DNA of 64,000 nt from assembly GCA_024742875.1 (NCBI GenBank), contig JANSXP010000012.1, positions 1 through 64,000 on the forward strand. The letters run 5' to 3'. The first letter of the stretch is position 1; each line of letters starts with the position of its first letter. Below are positions 47,315 through 58,543 of the stretch, piece after piece. Source of the DNA: Planctomycetaceae bacterium (GTDB lineage: Bacteria; Planctomycetota; Planctomycetia; Planctomycetales; Planctomycetaceae). Under the pieces are notes generated by a model, which saw nothing but the letters and a program-made list of their open reading frames with translations, was not told the DNA's origin and did no database searches. Both the position numbers and the translations under genes were made by a program.

Positions 47315-47926
47315 ATGAAACGGCTCAACACAAACATGGCCATGGTCGCACTCGCTGCAATGGTCCTGTCCACATTCAGCGGCTGCAGTCGCAGCGAAGC
47401 AGAAGCCCCTGCGGCCACGTCAAGCGGCGGTATCTCACCGCAGAAGTTTGCGGATGCGGTCCACGCTGTGATGATGGCAGACCGCACGGTCTACGCCAAA
47501 CAGGTCGTCACCCGCCTGAAAAAGCAGGATGCTCCCGTCAGCCCCAGCGAATACTGGCAGGACGAAGATCACACCATCCCGCTGCCCGCGCAGATGTTCC
47601 GCATGGGCGCCGAAATCGTCAACGAGGACCCCACAGCCGGCTTCACCTACTCCCTCACGTCACAGTGGCCCCTGAATCCACAGCATCAGGCCAAGGGTGT
47701 GGAAGTCGAAGGACTCAAGTTCCTCGCCGAAAACCCGGGCGAAAACTTCTACTCGGAAGAAGAAATCGCCGGCAAGAAATACTTCACCGCGCTGTATGCG
47801 GACAAGGCTGTCGCGGAAGCCTGCTGGACGTGTCACAACGAACATGCAAATCGCGGTGCGGACTACCCGGAATTTAAGGAAGGCGACGTCATGGGCGGCG
47901 TCGTTGTCCGACTGCCAATCGACTAA
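47315..47926 (+). CDS. Single-haem c-type lipoprotein (Tll0287/DUF3365-like)
   Basis: 203 residues. Lipoprotein signal with Cys24 (LSTFSGC). After a low-complexity linker the folded part begins about ISPQKFADAVHAVMMADRTVYAKQVV and contains YSEEEIAGKKYFTALYADKAVAEACWTCHNEH with one CxxCH haem site (Cys170). The layout suits the Tll0287-like/DUF3365 domain, which binds haem c and is seen as a possible redox or gas sensor. Its gene is 129 nt after the multihaem gene and 96 nt before the globin, and it is probably part of the same unit. Confidence 0.8.
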   Translation: MKRLNTNMAMVALAAMVLSTFSGCSRSEAEAPAATSSGGISPQKFADAVHAVMMADRTVYAKQVVTRLKKQDAPVSPSEYWQDEDHTIPLPAQMFRMGAEIVNEDPTAGFTYSLTSQWPLNPQHQAKGVEVEGLKFLAENPGENFYSEEEIAGKKYFTALYADKAVAEACWTCHNEHANRGADYPEFKEGDVMGGVVVRLPID

Positions 47927-48022
47927 CGAGCGTGCCGGATCTGCATGCCGACTCGCCAATCAGCTCCCCGGGGCGACAGCAGACTGACGTCCCTTTCTTT
48001 TTCCCACCTGGAATCTTTCGAC

Positions 48023-48442
48023 ATGGTTACACCTGAAGATGTTTCACTGGTCCAGTCCTCCTGGGCTAAAGTTGCCCCCATCAGCGATACGGCCGCCGAC
48101 CTGTTTTACGGCAAACTGTTTGAACTGGATCCGTCACTGCAGGAACTGTTTCCTGAAGACATGACCGAACAGAAGAAGAAGCTCATGCAGACACTGGCGG
48201 TCTGCGTCAATGGCCTCTCTGATCTGGGAGAGATCGTGCCGGCCGTCAAGGCCCTGGGGCAGCGTCACGTCGGTTACAAAGTGAAGGACGAACACTATGA
48301 GACCGTCGGTACAGCGTTGCTGTGGACACTGGGCCAGGGACTGGGGGATGAGTTCACTGCAGAAACGGAAAAAGCCTGGACGGGCGTATACACCGTTCTG
48401 GCGACAACGATGAAAGAAGCGGCCGCTGAAGTCCCCGTATAG
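48023..48442 (+). CDS. Single-domain globin (Vitreoscilla-haemoglobin type)
   Basis: 139 residues, a classic 3/3 globin: TPEDVSLVQSSWAKVAPISDTAADLFYGKLFELDPSLQELFP, with Phe43 as CD1, and VKALGQRHVGYKV with His82 as the proximal haem ligand. It has no reductase domain, unlike flavohaemoglobin. Such globins bind oxygen and can act in NO dioxygenation with a partner reductase; the adjacent NAD(P)H flavoprotein could in principle supply electrons. ATG at 48023 chosen because the A helix starts there; a longer open frame from 47945 has no homology. Confidence 0.93.
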   Translation: MVTPEDVSLVQSSWAKVAPISDTAADLFYGKLFELDPSLQELFPEDMTEQKKKLMQTLAVCVNGLSDLGEIVPAVKALGQRHVGYKVKDEHYETVGTALLWTLGQGLGDEFTAETEKAWTGVYTVLATTMKEAAAEVPV

Positions 48443-48946
48443 TGCGGTGACGTCTGACGGACCGGGGCAACTGCCCGCCCCGGTCTCCGTCGGCCAGGCT
48501 GTCTCGGACGGCAGTGCGAATCGTCTTTGCCTCAGGCAGACCCGTTCCCACGGCACTCCACACCGCACACGACCGCGAAAACCTGAACGTCAGTGGGACC
48601 TGTGCGACGTAGAAGGCGGGCAACCGCCACACCGTTATCCCTGCTGGGCTCATGACCCATTGTTGGCCGACATGCGGCCGTTTGGGAGGCCACAACAGAT
48701 TTGCAGCCCCGTTTGGTCATCGCCAGGTCCGTTGCTGACGGCCCATCTCGCGTGCCGCACGCTCCGCCAGCCTCCCACTGCGGGACCAACGCCCAGGTCA
48801 CAGTCTCTGTTGCGTTGAATCTCACTGGTTTGCCACTCGATTGACGCGGCAACGGCATCTCTCAAAACGCGTCAGGCCGTTCACCCCGTTGCGCAGGGCA
48901 CTCAGAAACGAGCGTGCCACTCGAGAACTCGAGGAGATCTGTCGCG
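48443..48946. other. Gap between the convergent globin and regulator genes
   Basis: About 500 bases; apart from the hairpin at 48460-48485 I see no coding frame, repeat or RNA gene. Short frames on both strands have no protein character. Confidence 0.4.
48460..48485 (+). terminator. Hairpin after the globin gene
   Basis: A perfect 9-bp stem GACCGGGGC/GCCCCGGTC with an 8-nt loop, 17 nt downstream of the globin stop codon. No T-run follows, so it may act as an end-stabilising or Rho-linked structure. Confidence 0.5.
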
Positions 48947-50578
48947 TTAATTGGCCAGCACAGACACAGCCACCACTTTGCCACTGACAACTGTCGGGAT
49001 GGCAATTCCAAAACTGGGCGGTGCAGTGCTGGGGCTGTGCACGATCCGGTGTGCGGTGCCATTGTCGGCCACAATGGGCAGTCCGGTCATCAGACACTCG
49101 TATGCAATGCTGTCCGCAGCCGGCATGGCCTTGCTCATCTGCGCCGTCAGCGACGGCACACCATCCACGTTCTCCGCCGCCAGTTGCAGCCCGGAAGGAG
49201 TCACTTTCCACAATTGCAGCATAGAGAAAACGGGATTGGCCTCTGAATTGAACAGCTGAAAGACGTCGCTGGTGACGCTGCCGGAATCGGTCAGTGGGAG
49301 ACTCACACCGGACAGCAGCTGCTCTGACGCCAGTGCCAGCCCGCGAACGGCATTGCCATCGTCCGCAAAACGCGAGCCAACGTAGGGCCGCGCCTGCTCG
49401 GCCGCCACACCAGCCAGTCCCTGCCCGACGGGCAGATGGACAAACTCACTGAGCCGACGCAGTTTCTCGCAGTTGATGTACGTGCCGTTGACCAGTCGCA
49501 ATGCGTCCGTCGCAGGATCGACCCGCCACGACTCGAAAGCCGCCTTCATTTGATGCCGACTGTCGAGCAGAATCAGAATCACGGCCTGCACGCGTTCTTT
49601 GCTGAACACAGGAAAGCCGACAGCGGTTGTCATCCCGACCGCGCCTGCTGCCCCGCTGCGCACGAAATCACTGGTGATAATCTCATCCAGAAACGCGGGT
49701 GCGCGGCGTTCCCAAACCGCCCCCGGCAAACCTTCGCCGCGCCGAAACGTCACGCCTTTGGTGGCTTCCTGAAAGGCGGCCGCATCGCGATAGCAGCTTT
49801 GTGACAGCTGCAGCACCGACTCATCCTCAGCCGGCGTCCAGACTTCAATCCCCTTCACGCACTGCCGGGCTTCTGAAAGATTAGAGTTCCGCAGGTTGCC
49901 CGCCGTGAACCCCTGATCGTAATACCGGGCCGTCACAGCCAGTGCGACCAGTTCGGCCACCGATTCCACGCCCACTTTCTTCATCAGGCGAAATCGTCGA
50001 TCCTCAACCGCACGCACGGTGATTCCCAGAATGCCGGCAATCTCTTTGTTCTTTTTGCCCTCCATGATCAGCACGAGGACTTCCAGTTCCTTTTCGGTCG
50101 CCTCTGCCATTCGCAGCGAAGCTTCCCGGCAGGAGTCGATTGTGGCCTGGTTGCTTACGCTCGATTCGACAGCGTTGGTCATTGTACTGACCAGCTTCTG
50201 ATGCTCAAACGGGCGGGTAAGCACAGAAAACACGCCCTGCCGCATCAGGTCGACCGCATTTTCTGCGGAGTTGGACTCCATCAGCACAATGACGGGCAGC
50301 GTGTAGAAGTGAGACTGAATACGACTGATGGACGCCAGGCTGTGGCCCTCTCCCTCCGCCACCAGCAGGACACATCCCTGAGACGACGGAGCCGCACTCT
50401 CCAGCAAACTGTCCACCGTGGGGTATTGACGGAATCCGAAGCCCGAAACCTCAGCAGCATCCAGCACCGGGATGGTTGATTCTGGCGGCAGAGAGACTGC
50501 GTGAATGGTCGCGGTCGACGGGATATCTGACTCTGGCTGGAAATTCATAAGACGTAATGTCGTGTTTGATTTCATCAT
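48947..50578 (-). CDS. Pseudo-receiver/LuxR regulator with two GAF domains
   Basis: 543 residues. Residues 24-137 resemble a response-regulator receiver, but the phosphoacceptor site reads CVLLVAEGEGHS instead of an Asp-containing loop, and the usual acidic pocket is missing; the C-terminal TRPF has Arg in place of Lys. Residues 160-215 are a LuxR/FixJ-type helix-turn-helix (TEKELEVLVLIMEGKKNKEIAGILGITVRAVEDRRFRLMKK). Two GAF-like domains follow (about 240-390 and 400-540), with RRGEGLPGAVWER and VGQGLAGVAAEQ, the Gly-rich loop found in phosphotransferase-type GAF sets. It is likely to sense a small molecule and control the nrt genes directly. Start ATG at 50578 or 50575. Confidence 0.82.
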   Translation of the reverse strand: MMKSNTTLRLMNFQPESDIPSTATIHAVSLPPESTIPVLDAAEVSGFGFRQYPTVDSLLESAAPSSQGCVLLVAEGEGHSLASISRIQSHFYTLPVIVLMESNSAENAVDLMRQGVFSVLTRPFEHQKLVSTMTNAVESSVSNQATIDSCREASLRMAEATEKELEVLVLIMEGKKNKEIAGILGITVRAVEDRRFRLMKKVGVESVAELVALAVTARYYDQGFTAGNLRNSNLSEARQCVKGIEVWTPAEDESVLQLSQSCYRDAAAFQEATKGVTFRRGEGLPGAVWERRAPAFLDEIITSDFVRSGAAGAVGMTTAVGFPVFSKERVQAVILILLDSRHQMKAAFESWRVDPATDALRLVNGTYINCEKLRRLSEFVHLPVGQGLAGVAAEQARPYVGSRFADDGNAVRGLALASEQLLSGVSLPLTDSGSVTSDVFQLFNSEANPVFSMLQLWKVTPSGLQLAAENVDGVPSLTAQMSKAMPAADSIAYECLMTGLPIVADNGTAHRIVHSPSTAPPSFGIAIPTVVSGKVVAVSVLAN

Positions 50579-50771
50579 GGGCTGTTGAATGTTTCGCAAC
50601 ACAGAACGAAGTGATCCGGTCGTCTTCAACAAGTCTGTTCCCTGTTTTGAACGACAACGAGGCCAGGACCCTCGGTGGGCCCGTCATTGAGGTTAGTCAG
50701 CCCCGTCGGTTCATGACTCAACGCGGCGTAATGCCCGCACTCCCTGAGGCAGGCGCTGGGCAGTTCGATTT

Positions 50772-51719
50772 CTAAAACATCATGTTCAGCACGTTACAAA
50801 GTTCGTTTTGCCGATAGATGGGCAGCGACAGACTGAATGTGGCGCCCGCTGGCAGCGACAGACTGTCGGCCCCCAGCAGCAGCGGCTGACCATGGCTGTT
50901 CACACGACTGAGAATTTCGCGCTGCCAGCCGGCGAGTGTTGTCGTCATGGATCCTCCCACTGTGTCCACGCTGTCCACCGCCGCCGTCATGCTCCCCTCG
51001 TCATCCCGCGTGCTGGAGCAGGACCAGAGTTCGGTCAGTCCGGCCAGCGGAATATCCTGAGCAGAAAGCAGCAGCAGCACCGAAGCCGGGAAGCCCCGCT
51101 GACTGGCGACTGGCAGTCCGAGGGCCGAAGTGATGACCGCAGGATCCTTACCAAACGATCGAATGAAGCCGGAGCTGGTGTCGAGGTTTTGCGCCAGCTG
51201 TGCCACTCCCAGCTTCCAGACCATGCCGGGCAGACCGGCCCCTTTGGGAAAGCGAGTGTAGCGTGTAATGAACTCAAACGATGGCAGGCCCTGGTAATGT
51301 CCGCTGGTCACCGCCAGTTCGTCCCGGTCGTCGCGGCTCCAGACTTCAATCGCCCCAAACGCGTCGCTCAGCCCCAGCACCACGACGCCCCGCATTTCCT
51401 GCTGACAGAAAAGTGGAATGGCCACAAAGGCGCTCAGATCTCCAGCCGGAGCTGCGGCCGCCGCGTTCAGAGAGGCCATCAGATCTGACGGCGTTTCCTG
51501 AAGAATGGTGGCCGTCTTCTGCTTCCACGCTGCACCAGCCAGCCCTTCACCGCTGCTGACCGAACGTCCGTCGGCCCCACGCACCCCCGCGCCCACCGAG
51601 GCGCTCGCCCGACATTCCAGTGAAGACTCATCTTCGGAGAGCAGCCACAGTTCGACGTACTGCACCAGCGAGCCGACAGTCGGCTGAAAGGTTTCCGCGG
51701 AAGACTCTGTTGACGACAT
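50772..51719 (-). CDS. GAF-domain protein, partner of the nrt regulator
   Basis: 315 residues with two GAF-like domains: GEGLAGAAWKQKTATILQETPSDL in the first and KGAGLPGMVWKLGVAQLAQNLDTSSGF in the second, with the same Gly-x-Gly-Leu-Pro/Ala-Gly loop as in the neighbouring regulator, and no helix-turn-helix, kinase or output domain. It probably works with the regulator 193 nt downstream, perhaps by heterodimer formation or as a ligand sink. Start ATG at 51719 follows nrtD by 65 nt. The ligand is unknown; nitrate, nitrite or nitrogen-status metabolites are reasonable guesses from context. Confidence 0.78.
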   Translation of the reverse strand: MSSTESSAETFQPTVGSLVQYVELWLLSEDESSLECRASASVGAGVRGADGRSVSSGEGLAGAAWKQKTATILQETPSDLMASLNAAAAAPAGDLSAFVAIPLFCQQEMRGVVVLGLSDAFGAIEVWSRDDRDELAVTSGHYQGLPSFEFITRYTRFPKGAGLPGMVWKLGVAQLAQNLDTSSGFIRSFGKDPAVITSALGLPVASQRGFPASVLLLLSAQDIPLAGLTELWSCSSTRDDEGSMTAAVDSVDTVGGSMTTTLAGWQREILSRVNSHGQPLLLGADSLSLPAGATFSLSLPIYRQNELCNVLNMMF

Positions 51720-51784
51720 GATCACCTTGTTTTCCTTTGAACGGGGTCCGCTGTTGAGGGCGGACAGGCGTGCTGCGGCCGACC

Positions 51785-52675
51785 TCAGACCGACGCCGGC
51801 TCGGTTTCCAGCTGGCGGTCGGACGCGGATGTCTGCAGTTCACGTTCCTGCCGCTGCCGCTCTTCGAACGCTTCCACATGAGAGCTCTTGTTATGTTCCT
51901 GCTTCTCCAGGAAGGACAGCAGACACGCGCGAAAATCGTAGTAGTTGGGATGGTCGAGCACGTCCGCCCGAATTCGAGGCCGTTCGAACGGAATCTCCAG
52001 CACCTGGCCCACACTCGCTTCCGGGCCGTTGGTCATCATGCAGACGCGGTCCGCCATGTAGATGGCTTCATCCACGTCATGTGTGATCACAACGGTCGTG
52101 ATCTTTTCGCGATCCAGAATCTCCAGAATGACATCCTGAAGATCCATGCGGGTCAGCGAGTCCAGCCGGCCAAATGGCTCATCGAGCAGCAGCATGCGTG
52201 GTCGCAGGGCAATGGCGCGGGCGATGCCCACTCGCTGCTGCATTCCGCCTGACATTTCCCTGGGATACTTCCGCATGGAATCGGCCAGTCCCACGATGCT
52301 CAGATAGTATTCGCAGATCTGACGTCGCTCCGCCGGCGTGCCGTGCGGATAAACCTGCTTGACTCCCAGCATGACATTCTCAAACGTGGTCATCCATGGC
52401 AGCAGGCACGGTGCCTGAAACACGACCGCTCGGTCAGGCCCCGGGCCGGCAACTTCCCGCCCGTCAACCACCAGCGAGCCGGATGAAATGGGATTCAAAC
52501 CGGCCAGCATCGTCAGCACGGTGGACTTGCCGCAGCCGGAATGGCCGATCACGGACACCACTTCCCCCTTGCGGAGGATCAGATTGAAGTCTTTGACGAC
52601 CGCCACGTCCTGACCAAAAGGGTTGGGGTACGCCTTGGTCAAATTGGCAATTTCAACGTATCGATTGTCACTCAT
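51785..52675 (-). CDS. nrtD: Nitrate ABC transporter ATPase NrtD
   Basis: 296 residues. ABC ATPase with [13 protein letters not shown] (Walker A), [19 protein letters not shown] (signature), [16 protein letters not shown] (Walker B and D loop) and [11 protein letters not shown] (H loop). After the ATPase core the C-terminus has a long charged tail (residues about 250-296). With the other ATPase, NrtC, it powers nitrate import. The ATG at 52675 agrees with the family start; the open frame extends only to a GTG 9 nt upstream. Confidence 0.93.
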   Translation of the reverse strand: MSDNRYVEIANLTKAYPNPFGQDVAVVKDFNLILRKGEVVSVIGHSGCGKSTVLTMLAGLNPISSGSLVVDGREVAGPGPDRAVVFQAPCLLPWMTTFENVMLGVKQVYPHGTPAERRQICEYYLSIVGLADSMRKYPREMSGGMQQRVGIARAIALRPRMLLLDEPFGRLDSLTRMDLQDVILEILDREKITTVVITHDVDEAIYMADRVCMMTNGPEASVGQVLEIPFERPRIRADVLDHPNYYDFRACLLSFLEKQEHNKSSHVEAFEERQRQERELQTSASDRQLETEPASV

Positions 52676-52740
52676 GATTGTCACTCATCTTCGGCAGCCG
52701 GAGTCCATTCCGTCGCACTGTGCGTCTGTCAGGGCGCGAA

Positions 52741-53592
52741 TCAGACGGCGGTAAAGTCGTAGGGAGTTAGTTCGGGCAATGACACGTCAACCGCCTTGCG
52801 GAGCATCTTGGCTTCCTGATTGATGTCCACCATGTAGCGTGTCACTTTGTTTCGCAGCTCTTTGAACTGGGGATTGAAGTTCAGCGTGGTGCGATCGCGG
52901 GGGCGGTCAAGGGTGACGGGGAACGACTCCCCCAGCGTGGCTTCCGGACCGGGCGTCAGCGCGACGATGCGATCCGCCATCAACACGGCTTCATCCACAT
53001 CGTTGGTGATCATCACGACCGTCCGCTTGTCTTCTTCCCAGATGCGAATGATCTCGTCCTGCAGGTTGGCGCGGGTCAGCGCATCCAGGGCGCTGAGTGG
53101 TTCATCCAGCAGCAGCACTTCCGGACGCATGGAAAGCGTTCGCGCGAGCGAAAGCCGCTGCCGCATGCCGCCCGACAGTTCGCCCGGGCGTTTCCATTCC
53201 GAGCCGGACAGCGAAACCATATCAATGTATCGCTGCACATGGGCACGACGATCGGCTTTGGTCATTTCCGGAAAGACCTGCCGGACAGCCAGTTCCACAT
53301 TGCCAAAGACGCTCAGCCAGGGCAACAGCGAGTAGTTTTGAAACAGAATGCCACGTTCCGGCCCGGGCTCGGTGACCACCTGGCCGTTCATGCGGACCTC
53401 ACCGCAGTCCGCCGGCTGCAGACCGGCCAGCAGGTTCATCAGCGTGGATTTTCCACTGCCGGAAAAGCCTATGATGGCCACAAATTCATTGGCTTCGACC
53501 TTGAGCCGCACGTCCTTCAGGACTTCCGTGCGAGAACCTTCCGGTCCAAATCCCACATCAACTTTGTCAATTTCCAGTGCTGGCAATGCCAT
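52741..53592 (-). CDS. nrtC: Nitrate ABC transporter ATPase NrtC
   Basis: 283 residues. [17 protein letters not shown] (Walker A), [19 protein letters not shown] (signature), [16 protein letters not shown] (Walker B) and [14 protein letters not shown] (the usual His of ITHDVDEA is Asn here). Unlike cyanobacterial NrtC it has no C-terminal NrtA-like regulatory domain, so nitrate control must come from elsewhere, possibly the GAF proteins. Start ATG at 53592, with GGGGAG upstream on the minus strand; the longer open frame lacks family similarity. Confidence 0.92.
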   Translation of the reverse strand: MALPALEIDKVDVGFGPEGSRTEVLKDVRLKVEANEFVAIIGFSGSGKSTLMNLLAGLQPADCGEVRMNGQVVTEPGPERGILFQNYSLLPWLSVFGNVELAVRQVFPEMTKADRRAHVQRYIDMVSLSGSEWKRPGELSGGMRQRLSLARTLSMRPEVLLLDEPLSALDALTRANLQDEIIRIWEEDKRTVVMITNDVDEAVLMADRIVALTPGPEATLGESFPVTLDRPRDRTTLNFNPQFKELRNKVTRYMVDINQEAKMLRKAVDVSLPELTPYDFTAV

Positions 53593-53682
53593 TTTTGTTT
53601 CTCCCCTGCCTCTGGCGAATCGCGATCCTGTGTCTTGTGGCCGTCCGCCGGGACGCAGGCTGCTGACAACTTCCAAGATCCG

Positions 53683-55311
<1,629 letters not shown>

Positions 55312-55439
55312 GCTTCTGTCGCTTTTCTGCACTTAGCCGAGAAAACGACGAGATGAGTCGCCCAGGCAACCCATCCCGTCGTCACACGGAAACGATTCAG
55401 ACGATCAGCGCTCCGGCCTGATCGCCGGCCATCGGCCAA

Positions 55440-56939
55440 CTAGTCTTTGTTGCCAATCTTGTGGCTGTTGAGATACTCAATGGGCTTGCGAGCATCGAAT
55501 TCCAGACCGTCGATAAAATCGGTCGTGGCCTCTTTGTAGCCGTCGGTATCCCAGGGAATGTCCGACTTTTCGATGTGCCCGTCCGCTTCCAGACGTTTGG
55601 CGGCTTCGAGATAAATCTCTGGCTTGTAAACTTCCTTCGCGGTTTCGTGATACCACTCGGCGGGTTTCGCTTCGGTGATCTGGCCCCAGCGGCGCATCTG
55701 CGTCAGGAACCAGATACCATCGCTGTACCACGGGTAAGAGCAGTAGTACTTGAAGAACACGTTGAAATCGGGCATCTCACGCTTGTCAGACTTCTGGAAG
55801 AAGAAGTAGCCCGTCATGGAGTTTTTAATCACGTCAAAGTCCGCCCCGACGTAGTTGGGCTGCGACAGCAGTCGACAGGCTTCCTCACGATTGACGAGGT
55901 TGCCATCGGAGTCTGTTTCGTCCAGCCACTTACCGGCACGGATCAGCGCCTTCACGACGGCGATATGTGTGTTGGGATTCTCATCAGCCCACTCTTTGGT
56001 CACACCAAACACCTTTTCCGGATTGTTCTTCCAGATGTCGTAGTTGGTGGTCACAGGCACGCCGATGCCTTTGGCAACCGCCTGCTGATTCCAGGGTTCG
56101 CCGACGCAGTAGCCGGAGATGTTGCCCGATTCCAGAGTGGCAGGCATCTGTGGGGGAGGCGTCACGGACAGTTCCACCTGAGCGTCTGTGAAACCTTTGA
56201 TGTCTTCCGACGTGTACATGCCGGGATGAATTCCGGCAGCCGCCAGCCAATAACGAATTTCGTAGTTGTGCGTGGACACGGGGAAGACCATTCCCATCTG
56301 CAGCTTCTCACCGGCATCCAGCTTCTCCTGGACAACAGGCTTCAGCGAGTCTGCTGGAATCGGATGCTTGGGTGTGGGCGTATCCAAAGCAGGATCATTT
56401 TCGACCATCTTCGCCCAGACATCGTTGGAAACGGTGATGCCGTTGCCGTTCAGGTCCAGCGTGTAGGCGGTGATGATGTGAGCCTTGGTGCCGAAGCCAA
56501 TCGTTGCGGCGATGGGCTGGCCACTCAGCATGTGAGCACCGTCCAGCTCGCCCGTGATCACGTTATCCAGCAACTGCTTCCAGTTTGGCTGGGCGATGAC
56601 CTCGACCTGCAGGCCTTCGTCTTCGAAGAAGCCCTTTTCCTTGGCGATCACAATGGGGGCACAGTCGGTCAGCTTGATGAAACCGAATTTCAGCTCGTCT
56701 TTTTCCAGATCAAGTGGAGCCATTTCCTCGCCTGGCTCGGCCGGCTCTTCACCCGGTTCCGCGGGTGGCGGGTCGACAGGCGGCTCAGCAACAGCCACCT
56801 CGGGGGCTTCTGAGGCCGATGGGTCAGCAGCAGTTTCGGTGGGCGCTTCTTCGCCGCAACCAGACAAACTGCCAATCAGCAGGACGAGAACAGAAAGGGA
56901 CAGGGCCCGACGGAAGTCGAGAATTGAGATGCTGGGCAC
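55440..56939 (-). CDS. nrtA: Nitrate ABC transporter substrate-binding lipoprotein NrtA
   Basis: 499 residues. Lipoprotein signal with lipobox LSGC (Cys28), an acidic, Pro-rich spacer, then the NrtA/CmpA fold from about residue 80: [65 protein letters not shown] and later [17 protein letters not shown] and [22 protein letters not shown]. It binds nitrate (or nitrite/bicarbonate in relatives) in the periplasm. Start is GTG at 56939: GGAG lies six bases before it, and the signal peptide begins there; earlier starts would place 44 unlikely residues in front. Confidence 0.95.
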   Translation of the reverse strand: MPSISILDFRRALSLSVLVLLIGSLSGCGEEAPTETAADPSASEAPEVAVAEPPVDPPPAEPGEEPAEPGEEMAPLDLEKDELKFGFIKLTDCAPIVIAKEKGFFEDEGLQVEVIAQPNWKQLLDNVITGELDGAHMLSGQPIAATIGFGTKAHIITAYTLDLNGNGITVSNDVWAKMVENDPALDTPTPKHPIPADSLKPVVQEKLDAGEKLQMGMVFPVSTHNYEIRYWLAAAGIHPGMYTSEDIKGFTDAQVELSVTPPPQMPATLESGNISGYCVGEPWNQQAVAKGIGVPVTTNYDIWKNNPEKVFGVTKEWADENPNTHIAVVKALIRAGKWLDETDSDGNLVNREEACRLLSQPNYVGADFDVIKNSMTGYFFFQKSDKREMPDFNVFFKYYCSYPWYSDGIWFLTQMRRWGQITEAKPAEWYHETAKEVYKPEIYLEAAKRLEADGHIEKSDIPWDTDGYKEATTDFIDGLEFDARKPIEYLNSHKIGNKD

Positions 56940-57237
56940 CGCAAACTCCAGTAGAAAGGGGTTGATCGAGATCAGGCTCGCCTGAATGCTCAGCACAGAC
57001 TTTGGCAAAACGCGTGCCGTTCGATCTGTTTTGCCCGTTTCAACTGACCAGGCCCGCTTCTCCCGAAGCACTCGCCACTCTGCTGTGGCAAACCACGCCG
57101 GAAATGCAAATACTGTTGCTTACCCCACGTGCAATTCGCGCAGTGTTGTTGCAGGCATGCCTGCAAAGTGAGCGGATTCACGCCTCAGGCACATGTATGG
57201 CTGAAATCCGAGGCCGCGATTGGAACTCAGGACGTTG
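56940..57237. promoter_or_regulatory. Upstream region of nrtA
   Basis: About 300 bases between nrtA and the 3' end of the dehydrogenase gene on the same strand. It contains the perfect 18-bp palindrome at 57149-57166 and should carry the nrt promoter. No coding frame supported. Confidence 0.5.
57149..57166. promoter_or_regulatory. Perfect 18-bp palindrome, candidate nrt operator
   Basis: TTGCAGGCATGCCTGCAA is its own reverse complement. It lies about 210 nt before the nrtA start in a non-coding gap. A dimeric regulator such as the LuxR-type protein at 48947 would be expected to bind such a site, but this is not shown by the sequence. Confidence 0.45.
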
Positions 57238-58173
57238 TTAGGGGATGACCGGGTAGGGGAGAGCTATCCCCTTAATGCCCGCGGAGAGATTGTCAACCGC
57301 CCGCTTCATCATGCGATGCCGCGTCTGGACGGTGGCGCTGCCCAGGTGAGGTGTGAGCACCACATTCTCCAGTGAGAGCAATCGGTGATCGCGGGGCAGT
57401 GGCTCGGGTTCGGTCACGTCCAGACCGGCAGCACGAATCTCTCCGGCGGCAAGTGCATCACACAGCTCGTCGGTGATCACCACGCCCCCCCGCGCCATGT
57501 TGATCAGAATGGCGGATGACTTCATCTGCTGCAGTTGCGTCCGTCCGATCAACCCGGTCGTGGCGTCGGTCAGCGGACAATTGAGAACCACAAAGTCGCT
57601 GTCCGACAGCAACGGATCGAATGCAACCCAGGTGGCTCCCAGAGCCCGCTCCACCTCAGGGCGAGGCGACCTGTTGTGATACAGGATCCGCATGCCAAAC
57701 GCGGCCGCCCGACGGGCGACTTCCGTTCCGATGCGCCCCATCCCCACAATTCCAATGGTCTGCCCGGAGACTTCGGTGCCCAGCAGGATGCCGGGATCAT
57801 AGTTCTGAAAACCGGGGCCTCGCGCAAAGCGATCGCCGGAGACAACATTGCGGGCGGTGGCCAGCAGCAGCGCCATGGTGTGATCGGCCGTGGCTTCATC
57901 CAGACAGCCGGGCGTATTGCCAACCGGCACACCACGATCTGCGGCCGCCTGAACGTCAATGTGATCAACGCCCACGCCATGATTGCTGATCACCTTCAGC
58001 TGGGGATACGCGTCCATGAGCCGACCATCAATGGCGAAGTGACCGTAGGAAAACAGTCCCAACACCTGCGCAGGGTCGTCCGGCAAAGTGCCAATCGGCC
58101 GTACATCAAACCGATCAGCGGTCAGCTGAGCAAACAGTGGTGGCAGGGGGTCGGACAGGATCAGTGGCTTCAT
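57238..58173 (-). CDS. D-isomer-specific 2-hydroxyacid dehydrogenase
   Basis: 311 residues. HGVGVDHIDVQAAADRGVPVGNTPGC and ADHTMALLLATARNV, then the NAD(P) Rossmann loop GIVGMGRIGTEVARRAAAFGMRILYHNRS, with the active Arg in NMARGGVVI, a Glu in LDVTEPEPLP and the catalytic His in LTPHLGSAT. Members interconvert 2-oxo acids and D-2-hydroxy acids, such as glyoxylate/glycolate or hydroxypyruvate/glycerate. The dinucleotide motif followed by NRS suggests NADP(H) use. It is upstream of nrtA on the same strand, with no evident link to nitrate. Confidence 0.92.
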   Translation of the reverse strand: MKPLILSDPLPPLFAQLTADRFDVRPIGTLPDDPAQVLGLFSYGHFAIDGRLMDAYPQLKVISNHGVGVDHIDVQAAADRGVPVGNTPGCLDEATADHTMALLLATARNVVSGDRFARGPGFQNYDPGILLGTEVSGQTIGIVGMGRIGTEVARRAAAFGMRILYHNRSPRPEVERALGATWVAFDPLLSDSDFVVLNCPLTDATTGLIGRTQLQQMKSSAILINMARGGVVITDELCDALAAGEIRAAGLDVTEPEPLPRDHRLLSLENVVLTPHLGSATVQTRHRMMKRAVDNLSAGIKGIALPYPVIP

Positions 58174-58543
58174 CGTGAAATTCGCGGGTGTTGGTGCACA
58201 GCCGGAAAGACGCCCGAAAAGTTTGCGCTGGCGGCGGGCAAATGATCATTCCGGGGTGGCGCCGTACAACGGACCAAAGTCAACCGGCAATCGGAGACAA
58301 TTGCGGGAATCATAATCTCCCCAGCGGGCTGACAAACTGGCCCCGCAGAAAATTGTGTTCATTGATACAGTGCCGTTGGGAAACAAACTCACGGAAGCTG
58401 GCTTCGTTTTCCCGTTTCTGACTGATGGTCACGCGATGTCACCGGCAACTGTCAGCCGTCGGCACACAGCTGATGCAGAAATGAATCACTTCGAGGATGC
58501 CGTTCGGCGAGTCAGGTCGTTCTGACCTGAAGAAAGGGCCCCA
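58174..58543. other. Divergent gap with a hairpin before the TPR gene
   Basis: About 370 bases; the only notable sequence is the hairpin at 58512-58530 just before the TPR ribosome-binding site. No coding frame is supported. Confidence 0.4.
58512..58530 (+). promoter_or_regulatory. Hairpin abutting the TPR-gene ribosome-binding site
   Basis: Arms TCAGGTC and GACCTGA with a five-base loop end immediately before AGAAAGGG, the probable ribosome-binding sequence of the gene at 58544. It could affect translation or bind a protein. Confidence 0.35.
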
